Source: Bacteroidota bacterium
GTDB taxonomy: Bacteria > Bacteroidota > Bacteroidia > Flavobacteriales_D > JABDKJ01
Reading direction: 5' to 3'
DNA length: 27,282 nucleotides
NCBI GenBank assembly: GCA_027621335.1
Contig: JAQCAN010000002.1
Location: 1 to 27,282 of the forward strand
Position 1 is the stretch's first letter. Each line of letters begins with the position of its first letter. Made by a program: the position numbers and the translations under genes. A model generated the notes under the pieces. That model had not been told where the DNA came from, ran no database searches, and was given only the letters and a program-made list of their open reading frames with translations. Positions 10,001 to 14,540 of this stretch are shown here, piece by piece.

Positions 10001-10539
10001 TAAGCGATGAAGATGATCCAGCGGTCATGGCGGACCTCATCCTCTTCCGCGTCCCATTTCATGATGGCCCAGAAGACTACAGCTGTGAACAAGCTAGAGA
10101 GGGCATATACTTCACCTTCAACAGCTGAGAACCAGAAGGAATCGCTGAAGGAATAGGTCAATGCGCCTACGAGACCGCTTCCCAAGACTGCTATCTCGGC
10201 TCCACGATCCATGACTTTACCACCAACGGTGGCCAACTTCTTACCGAAGGCTGTGATGGTCCAGAACAAGAAAAGGATGGTGAAAGAACTGCTGAGCGCT
10301 GAAAGGACATTGATGGAGGTGGCGGCATATTCCATAGGCACGAAAGCCGAGAAGAGGCGGCCTAGGATCATGAAGAAAGGCGCTCCAGGAGGATGCCCCA
10401 CTTCTAGTTTATATGCCGTGGCAATGAATTCCCCACAGTCCCAGAAGCTGGAAGTCGGTTCTATGGTATAGAGAAAAACGAAGGAGGAAATGGCAAAGGT
10501 GATCCAGCCAAGAATGATGTTGAGTCTGTTGAAGGGCAT
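7039..10539 (-). CDS. DUF2723 / TMEM260-like membrane glycosyltransferase (GT117-type)
   Basis: This is an 1166-residue integral membrane protein. The N-terminal DUF2723 domain has the family signature near residues 27-70: TIEPTSSFWDCGEFIATAYKL and then VGHPPGAPFFMILGRLFS, with the acidic DCGE typical of GT-C lipid-sugar-dependent transferases. About a dozen hydrophobic segments lie before residue 740. A soluble region follows (NYLDSCSPNSILFTNGDNDT, 'WYAQEVEEYRTDVRVVNLSLLN'-type core around 780-830), then helical TPR-like repeats (about 1020-1150). The human homologue TMEM260 is a protein O-mannosyltransferase acting on Ig-like IPT domains; bacterial members are thought to glycosylate exported proteins. 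It is the first gene of a two-gene operon with the deacetylase. A TACCTTCG box lies 23 bp upstream, and AGAGG precedes the ATG. Confident of family; the acceptor is unknown. Confidence 0.9.
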   Translation of the reverse strand: MPFNRLNIILGWITFAISSFVFLYTIEPTSSFWDCGEFIATAYKLEVGHPPGAPFFMILGRLFSAFVPMEYAATSINVLSALSSSFTILFLFWTITAFGKKLATVGGKVMDRGAEIAVLGSGLVGALTYSFSDSFWFSAVEGEVYALSSLFTAVVFWAIMKWDAEEDEVRHDRWIIFIAYLMGLSIGVHLLNLLCIPAIALVVYFKRHTFSVKGLVMTAAISLAILGFIQSGIIPGIVKMAGGFELFFTNTLSVGFNIGVTIFAILVVALTILVTMFAHRPDKNLRTAIVAIAAIILIPTLGNEFLSTTAKFFITVMLSGLAYVLFRIQEPSRVLHVSMMSFIVIMLGYSTFALIVIRSSANPPMDENNPENVFTLLSYLNREQYGDRPLLTGHYWMAPTTGTEDGDPVYMKAYVAKRGERIERSFNNVYDANTYVSKNPDTKLVEEYIISDERKNTVYQYNSEFEALFPRMYSNQPNHADAYKFWSDFKGKPTRATDGEGNRLRVPTAGENLAFFMNYQVNWMYWRYFMWNFVGRQNDQQGHGDILNGNWLSGINAIDAQRLGRQDNLPESMTRNKARNFFYYLPFLLGLIGLIYQLVKDTQNWLITMLLFLLTGLAIVIYLNQYPYQPRERDYAYVGSFYAFVIWVGLGVYALYDAFRSMDQKAFIRIAGAVFGTAAIIYVMELSGQDHSFSYSIVYMGSVALVALGLMKVIGSKMGGRTAGIIATVLGLTVPYLLIAGGWDDHNRAKRRTAVDIAKNYLDSCSPNSILFTNGDNDTFPLWYAQEVEEYRTDVRVVNLSLLNTDWYTDQMKRKAYDSDPVPFSLTEEKYRQGTRDIVLVNPKGSELKVELKDLIRFVAEDKNVLPIRGAGNLPYLPTNRVKITTDKIDLLNRGVITPEDTSKVGTEMAWNLPGNYITKNNLMVLDLLATNNWERDVYFAVTTGQDTYLRMESYFELTGMAYRVTPIKHEKDPNPNKLGGVDTEVMYDNVMNKFQWGNMDKEELYMDENNLRLTTNIRLQMANLADELIKENKNNKAHDILDKTFEAMPERNVPLNRVVLPLVEGYARVGDDESATAYAKRLFDINEEELQYYVSLEPQFLRKLDEELQINMYVAQRINYMADQYELTELKEALDGRLELLQQLYNQAQAAIQSGQRQKGEGADF

Positions 10540-10562
10540 ACCTCTTTTTAACGGAATGGCAC

Positions 10563-10570
10563 CGAAGGTA
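10563..10570 (-). promoter_or_regulatory. -7 box (TACCTTCG) for the DUF2723-deacetylase operon
   Basis: Read on the - strand this is TACCTTCG, matching the TAnnTTCG variant of the Bacteroidota -7 element, 23 nt upstream of the ATG at 10539. No clear TTG -33 element was seen at 17-19 bp. Confidence 0.5.
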
Positions 10571-10671
10571 GAAATAAATGAGGCCTCACTCCTAGATTAT
10601 GAATTGGCCTTAACGAGCTTTAACAACAGCCTGAAGGCATGGTTATGAAGCTTCGGAACGGCTTTCTTCCC

Positions 10672-10701
10672 TTGCCACAAGAAAATTATTTGATAATTTC
10701 G
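10672..10701 (+). promoter_or_regulatory. promoter of tRNA-Gln (TTG-N19-TAATTTCG)
   Basis: TTG at 10672-10674 and TAATTTCG at 10694-10701 are separated by 19 nt, which is the spacing of the Bacteroidota primary sigma factor. The -7 box ends 21 nt before the mature tRNA. This is the only promoter in the window where both elements are visible. Confidence 0.65.
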
Positions 10702-10722
10702 CATCGCTTTTGAAAAAGCCAG

Positions 10723-10795
10723 TGACCCATGGTGTAACTGGCAACACGTCTGATTTTGGTTCAGAAGAGTCCAGGTTCGAGCCCTGGTGGGTCAA
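10723..10795 (+). tRNA. tRNA-Gln (anticodon TTG)
   Basis: A full cloverleaf can be drawn by eye. Acceptor TGACCCA (10723-10729) pairs with TGGGTCA (10788-10794), with discriminator A at 10795. The D-arm GTGT/ACAC lies at 10732-10747. The anticodon stem TCTGA/TCAGA (10749-10753 and 10761-10765) encloses loop TTTTGGT with anticodon TTG at 10756-10758. The variable loop has 5 nt, and the T-arm CCAGG/CCTGG encloses TTCGAGC. CCA is not encoded, as is common in Bacteroidota. It decodes CAA/CAG. A terminator follows directly. Confidence 0.96.
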
Positions 10796-10839
10796 CTAAC
10801 AATGAATGAGCGCTTCCCTTTCGGAGGCGCTTTTTTCAT
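10779..10839 (+). repeat. 61-bp direct repeat, copy 1 (tRNA-Gln 3' end plus terminator)
   Basis: It covers the last 17 nt of the tRNA (from the T-loop), the spacer and the terminator. The same 61 bp recur exactly 112 bp downstream with one mismatch (G10824 versus T10936). Confidence 0.95.
10809..10836 (+). terminator. terminator of tRNA-Gln
   Basis: The stem AGCGCTTCC/GGAGGCGCT (10809-10817 with 10823-10831, one G-U pair) has loop CTTTC and six T (10831-10836). It starts 14 bp after the tRNA. Confidence 0.88.
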
Positions 10840-10844
10840 TTCAA

Positions 10845-10907
10845 GACCAGAGTAACTGGGGCGAGAAGTTCATCCCGAGCGAGTCGAGGGGAGCCCTGGT
10901 GGGTCAA
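10845..10907 (+). pseudogene. possible tRNA-Gln relic
   Basis: The stretch before the second repeat copy keeps tRNA-like pieces in the right order: GACC (acceptor), TAACTGG (D-loop/D-arm, 10853-10859), then an exact T-loop-to-acceptor 3' half (10891-10907). The anticodon arm is absent and replaced by a GAGCGAGTCGA hairpin repeat (10874-10890). The TAACTGG-to-GAGCCC distance is 38 nt against 44 nt in the intact tRNA. No cloverleaf can form. It is read here as a decayed tandem duplicate; the 5' similarity is short and could be chance. Confidence 0.5.
10874..10890. repeat. GAGCNNGTCGA hairpin repeat (copy a)
   Basis: The core GAGCGAGTCGA (10877-10887) is flanked by complementary arms CCC/GGG. 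It is one of three dispersed copies in the window with the same core and different, self-complementary arms. Confidence 0.6.
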
Positions 10908-10951
10908 CTAACAATGAATGAGCGCTTCCCTTTCGTAGGCGCTTTTTTCAT
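10891..10951 (+). repeat. 61-bp direct repeat, copy 2
   Basis: This has 60 of 61 positions identical to 10779-10839. It carries the tRNA-Gln 3' end without the rest of the tRNA, and a second copy of the terminator hairpin (10921-10948), in which the one mismatch (T10936) breaks a G-C pair in the upper stem. Confidence 0.95.
10921..10948 (+). terminator. duplicated terminator hairpin
   Basis: The stem AGCGCTTCC/GTAGGCGCT is weakened by one C-T mismatch relative to copy 1, with loop CTTTC and a six-T tail. It could serve as a back-up terminator for the tRNA. Confidence 0.65.
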
Positions 10952-10978
10952 ATTCGGCTATCCCTTTCAAATCATTCA

Positions 10979-11012
10979 GACAGGTCACTGAGCCTGTCGA
11001 AGTGACCCTGTC
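10979..11012. repeat. GAGCNNGTCGA hairpin repeat (copy b)
   Basis: The core GAGCCTGTCGA (10990-11000) is flanked by TCACT/AGTGA. The arms extend outward to GACAGG/CCCTGTC, giving a 34-bp imperfect palindrome with one bulge. It lies between the tRNA region and the MORN gene promoter. Confidence 0.7.
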
Positions 11013-11058
11013 CAAGGCAACGTTCATAACTGTTCCCTGACCTCTCCACCCTGAGATG

Positions 11059-11066
11059 TAGTTTTG
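11059..11066 (+). promoter_or_regulatory. -7 box (TAGTTTTG) of the MORN-repeat gene
   Basis: This is an exact match to TAnnTTTG, 22 nt before ATG 11089 and only 10 nt before ATG 11077. The other promoters in this window have 17-23 nt here, which favours the downstream ATG. Confidence 0.6.
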
Positions 11067-11088
11067 TATCATACCAATGCCCCTCTAC

Positions 11089-12690
11089 ATGCGTTTTCTG
11101 TTCTTCCTGACCATCTCCATTCTACTTTCTCAGACTTCCTCGGCCCAGGAAGAATCCTTCGTGGACTATTGGGATGAAGCCAAGACCATAAAGAGGAGTG
11201 AAGGGATGTACTTCAGCGGCATGGAGCATAAGCTATGGACGTTCTGGTATGACAACGGAAAAGTCCGCGAGGAGAGCAATTACTTCAGAGGCCGATTCAA
11301 TGGTCCTTCCAAAATCTACCATCCCAACGGCCAGTTGAACATAGAAGCTTACTGGGACATGGGTCTTCAGGATAGCATCATGAAGGTTGTCTCCTTTGAG
11401 GGGGAGCTATTGGAAAGCGGTGAATTCGCTGAGGGAGACAAAGTCGGGACTTGGCAATATTTCTACAAGGACGGTTCTCCACGGGTGAAAGAACACTATG
11501 ATAAAGGGGTTCTGTATCTTGATGAGGCATGGGCTGTAGATGGCGAACAGCAGATCCACGATGGTCAGGGGGTCTTGGTAGAGCTATACCCTAGCGGAGC
11601 TCTGAAATCCAGGGTGAACTACCAGGGAGGCCTTCCCAACGGAGCTTACGTCCTTTATTATCCCACGAAAGAAATCAAGCAGAAAGGAAGTTTTGCAGAC
11701 GGTTCGAAGCAAGGTGAATGGAATGAATTCTTCAGAGATGGAAGGCCTTCCGAGAGCTTGACCTATACCAACGACACGCTAGACGGACCCTTCACGACTT
11801 GGCAGGACGCTGACATAAAAGAAGTCGAAGGACAGTTCAAGCGAGGCAAGAAGAATGGCGAATGGACTTGGTGGGACGAAAAAGGAAAGGTGGACATCCT
11901 GGGACATTTCAATGAAGACATCCAAGATGGACATTGGACCTACTTCTATAGCAATGGCAAAGTCAACTATGAGGGCGACTATGAAGAAGGACTTCGCACG
12001 GGATTATGGGAGTTCTTCTATATGGATGGTTCACCTTGGCGAAAAGGGGAATACCTGAATGGGAAGGAGGAGGGTGAATGGGTCACCTGGTTCGAGAATG
12101 GCCAAGAGCTCCAGAAGGGCAGCTACACCTTGGGATTGGAGCAAGGCCTATGGGCGTCATGGTATGAGAATGGGCAGAAACGAGATGAAGGGAGTTTTGA
12201 AACAGGTCATCTGAATGGCCTTTGGAAAGGCTGGGATGAAAAAGGCCGGCAAAGCTATGAAGGCATGTGGAAGGAAGATGCCAAGACCGGAAAATGGACC
12301 TACTGGACGGAAAAAGGTTATACCGATGAGGAAGGCTATTTCTTGGAGGGAGAGCGAAATGGACCATGGAAGGACTATGGTGAATCGGGCATTCTGATCA
12401 GCGAGGGATCTTTCAGGGGAGCCCGTCCTGATGGGAAATGGAGCTATTACTATCCTTTCGGAGGACTCATGCGCACCTGTGTGTACGTGGATGGGAAATT
12501 GGAAGGGACGGTCATCGACTACCATCAGAATGGCCAAGTGAGCAGCCGATGCAGCTACGTGAACAACAAACGCCAAGGCCTTTGCAGCACCTTCTCCGAA
12601 AAAGGGAACCCCATTGAGGAACAGCAATATGACGCAGGAGTCATCAAAAAGAAGGAACCTCAGGCTCCAAAAACCAAAGACTCTCGCTGA
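11089..12690 (+). CDS. secreted MORN-variant (MORN_2/YwqK-like) repeat protein
   Basis: From ATG 11089 (533 residues; ATG 11077 adds four) there is a signal peptide (MRFLFFLTISILLSQTSSAQ) and then about 20 tandem repeats of roughly 23 residues with the pattern GxWxxYYxNGxxxxEGxYxxGxxxG, such as GEWTWWDEKGKVDILGHF and GLWEFFYMDGSPWRKGEY. These are MORN_2 repeats, common in Bacteroidota and often auto-annotated as 'toxin-antitoxin system YwqK family antitoxin', a name that is not evidence of an antitoxin role: no toxin gene is adjacent. The repeats should fold into a long twisted beta sheet. The C-terminus is lysine-rich (IKKKEPQAPKTKDSR) with no sorting domain, so it is probably periplasmic or outer-membrane associated. 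The function is unknown; protein or lipid binding is plausible. Confidence 0.85.
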   Translation: MRFLFFLTISILLSQTSSAQEESFVDYWDEAKTIKRSEGMYFSGMEHKLWTFWYDNGKVREESNYFRGRFNGPSKIYHPNGQLNIEAYWDMGLQDSIMKVVSFEGELLESGEFAEGDKVGTWQYFYKDGSPRVKEHYDKGVLYLDEAWAVDGEQQIHDGQGVLVELYPSGALKSRVNYQGGLPNGAYVLYYPTKEIKQKGSFADGSKQGEWNEFFRDGRPSESLTYTNDTLDGPFTTWQDADIKEVEGQFKRGKKNGEWTWWDEKGKVDILGHFNEDIQDGHWTYFYSNGKVNYEGDYEEGLRTGLWEFFYMDGSPWRKGEYLNGKEEGEWVTWFENGQELQKGSYTLGLEQGLWASWYENGQKRDEGSFETGHLNGLWKGWDEKGRQSYEGMWKEDAKTGKWTYWTEKGYTDEEGYFLEGERNGPWKDYGESGILISEGSFRGARPDGKWSYYYPFGGLMRTCVYVDGKLEGTVIDYHQNGQVSSRCSYVNNKRQGLCSTFSEKGNPIEEQQYDAGVIKKKEPQAPKTKDSR

Positions 12691-12705
12691 GCGTCATAAA
12701 ATCAT

Positions 12706-12713
12706 TATCTTTG
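12706..12713 (+). promoter_or_regulatory. -7 box (TATCTTTG) of the rimP-nusA-infB operon
   Basis: This is an exact TAnnTTTG match followed by C, the commonest form in Bacteroidota. It lies 16 bp after the MORN gene stop. Transcription should start near 12719-12721. No TTG is visible at the expected -33 position. Confidence 0.7.
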
Positions 12714-12738
12714 CAGTGATATTGTGATACAAAGAAGG

Positions 12739-12764
12739 AAAGAGGGGGAACACCCCTCTTTTTT
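12739..12764 (+). terminator. leader terminator hairpin (possible attenuator) of rimP-nusA-infB
   Basis: AAAGAGGGG (12739-12747) pairs with CCCCTCTTT (12753-12761) around loop GAACA, and the T run continues to 12764. It lies about 20 nt after the predicted transcription start and before the conserved part of rimP, so readthrough is needed for operon expression. This layout is that of a transcription attenuator. The structure is clear; the regulatory role is inferred. Confidence 0.7.
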
Positions 12765-13245
12765 GTTAGAGAATCAAAGACTGATTACAGAGGAGAAGAT
12801 ACAGAGCCTGGTAGATGAGTTCATCTCATCCGAGCAATTCATTGTAGTCCTTCAGGTGAACACCGGGAGTAGGATCTACATTGAACTGGACAATATGGAG
12901 AAACCGACCTCCATTTCGGATTGTATAGCACTTAGCCGCCATGTAGAGCATAGCCTCGACAGAGAGGCTGAGGACTTCTCCTTGGAAGTCGCTTCACCAG
13001 GATTGGAGAAACCATTCAGGGTTTTCAAGCAATATGTCAAGAACATCGGCAGACCTGTGAAAGTGAAGTTCAACGATGGAGGAACGATTGAAGGAGAATT
13101 GGTAGCCGCTGAAGGGGAACGTATCACGCTTAAGACAAGAGAGAAAAAAAGAATTGAGGGCCGCAAGGCCAAGGAATGGGTGGAGGAACTCATGGAGATT
13201 CCCACCGAAACCATAAAAGAGACACTGATTAAAATCGTTTTCTAA
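12763..13245 (+). CDS. rimP: ribosome maturation factor RimP
   Basis: RimP binds the 30S subunit and assists its late maturation. Conserved blocks are visible: an N-terminal helix (ITEEKIQSLVDEF), a central block with SISDCIALSRHVEHSLDR, the EVASPGLEKPFR motif with the typical RPVKVK strand after it, and a C-terminal SH3-like half ending ETIKETLIKIVF. The open frame runs back to GTG 12724, but that start would place the leader terminator inside the gene, and family members begin close to the ITEEK block. TTG 12763 is chosen here; CTG 12781 aligns best with homologues but is a rare start codon. The gene is first in the rimP-nusA-infB operon, with nusA 16 bp downstream. The start is uncertain; the identity is not. 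Confidence 0.9.
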   Translation: MLENQRLITEEKIQSLVDEFISSEQFIVVLQVNTGSRIYIELDNMEKPTSISDCIALSRHVEHSLDREAEDFSLEVASPGLEKPFRVFKQYVKNIGRPVKVKFNDGGTIEGELVAAEGERITLKTREKKRIEGRKAKEWVEELMEIPTETIKETLIKIVF

Positions 13246-13261
13246 TTATTCGAGCACAGCA

Positions 13262-14500
13262 ATGGACAACGCTACACTTATCGAATCCTTCTCAGAATTC
13301 AAGGAATTCAAGAACATCGACCGGGTCACCATGATGAATATCCTTGAGGAGGTCTTCAGGAATACCCTCATCAAGAAGTATGGTACGGATGAGAACTTCG
13401 ATATCATCTTGAACCCGGATAAGGGTGACTTGGAGATCTGGCAGAACCGTGAGATCGTGCCTGATGGAGAATTGGAAGATGAGCATTCTCAGATCGAATA
13501 CTCGGATGCCATCAAGATTGAGGAGGATTTCGAGATCGGTGAAGAAGTGTCCCAAGAGATTAAGCTTGAGGAATTCGGCCGTAGGAACATCCTTACCCTT
13601 CGTCAATTCTTGAAGTCCACCATCGATGACTTGGAGAAAGGCAACATCTTCAATAGCTATAAGGATAGGGTAGGTGAAATCGTAACTGGTGAAGTCTATC
13701 AGATCTGGAGGAAGGAGATCCTCGTCTTGGATGATGAAGGTAATGAGCTCATCATGCCGAAGTCAGAACAGATAAAGACTGACTTCTTCAAGAAAGGAGA
13801 CTCAGTCAGGGCCGTGGTGGCCAAGGTGGAGATGCGTAACAATGCTCCAGCCATCATCCTTTCGCGCACAGCGCCTGAGTTTTTGGAGCGCCTCTTTGAG
13901 ATGGAAGTGCCAGAAGTCTTCGATGGCTTGATCACCATCAAGAAAATTGTCCGTGAACCGGGAGAAAGAGCTAAAGTGGCTGTGGAATCTTACGATGACC
14001 GCATAGACCCTGTAGGTGCTTGTGTAGGTATGAAAGGCTCACGTATCCACAGTATCGTGCGTGAATTGAAGAATGAGAACATCGATGTGATCAATTATAC
14101 GGCCAACGACCAATTGCTCATCACCCGAGCACTCAGCCCAGCGAAGATCACCTCCATGGAGATTGATGAGACCAAGAGGCGCGTATCGGTCTTTTTGAAG
14201 CCCGATCAGGTCTCTCTAGCCATTGGAAAGGGAGGGCATAACATCAAGCTTGCAGGAAAACTCACTGGATATGACATCGATGTATACAGAGATGGCGATG
14301 AGATAGAAGATGACGTGGACTTGGAAGAATTCTCGGATGAGATTGACGGCTGGATCATCGATGAGCTGAAGGCTATCGGATGTGATACAGCCCGCAGCGT
14401 ACTGGAGATTCCTGCAGAGGAACTCGTGAAGCGAACAGACCTTGAAGATGTCACCATTGCAGAAGTATTGAAGATCCTCAAGGATGAATTAGAGTCATGA
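13262..14500 (+). CDS. nusA: transcription termination/antitermination factor NusA
   Basis: This is a 412-residue protein that binds RNA polymerase and nascent RNA and controls pausing, termination and antitermination. The domain order is normal: NusA N-terminal domain (1-125), S1 domain (about 137-200, GEIVTGEVYQIWRKEILV), KH1 (about 230-300, DPVGACVGMKGSRI) and KH2 (about 305-370, VSLAIGKGGHNIKLAGKLTG). A short acidic linker leads to one helix-hairpin-helix-like C-terminal segment (361-412). The enterobacterial double C-terminal repeat is absent, giving a length usual for Bacteroidota. The gene lies between rimP and infB in the conserved operon. It may regulate its own operon through the leader hairpin at 12739-12764, as NusA influences its own operon in Escherichia coli; this is inference. 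Confidence 0.97.
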   Translation: MDNATLIESFSEFKEFKNIDRVTMMNILEEVFRNTLIKKYGTDENFDIILNPDKGDLEIWQNREIVPDGELEDEHSQIEYSDAIKIEEDFEIGEEVSQEIKLEEFGRRNILTLRQFLKSTIDDLEKGNIFNSYKDRVGEIVTGEVYQIWRKEILVLDDEGNELIMPKSEQIKTDFFKKGDSVRAVVAKVEMRNNAPAIILSRTAPEFLERLFEMEVPEVFDGLITIKKIVREPGERAKVAVESYDDRIDPVGACVGMKGSRIHSIVRELKNENIDVINYTANDQLLITRALSPAKITSMEIDETKRRVSVFLKPDQVSLAIGKGGHNIKLAGKLTGYDIDVYRDGDEIEDDVDLEEFSDEIDGWIIDELKAIGCDTARSVLEIPAEELVKRTDLEDVTIAEVLKILKDELES

Positions 14501-14540
14501 TGGACTCAAAGAATTTAGATTTAAAGCGACCAGACCATAC

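Larger units (their letters stand above)
10540..11076. other. intergenic region between DUF2723 and MORN genes
   Basis: This 537-bp gap holds the divergent DUF2723 promoter (10563-10570), the tRNA-Gln unit, the duplicated tRNA 3' end with two terminators, two hairpin repeats and the MORN gene promoter. In 10571-10671 I see nothing recognisable. No convincing protein-coding frame is present. Confidence 0.8.

Noticed and set aside
10779..10951. attachment sites of an integrated element
   Set aside because: The copies are 51 bp apart with no integrase or cargo between or near them; at most this is a trace, so it is reported as a duplication only.
10806..10991. 61-codon open frame on the + strand after tRNA-Gln
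   Set aside because: It runs through both terminator copies and two hairpin repeats, and its sequence is explained by the 61-bp duplication rather than by coding.
11089..12690. toxin-antitoxin locus
   Set aside because: The MORN_2/YwqK label alone suggests this; there is a signal peptide and no neighbouring toxin gene.
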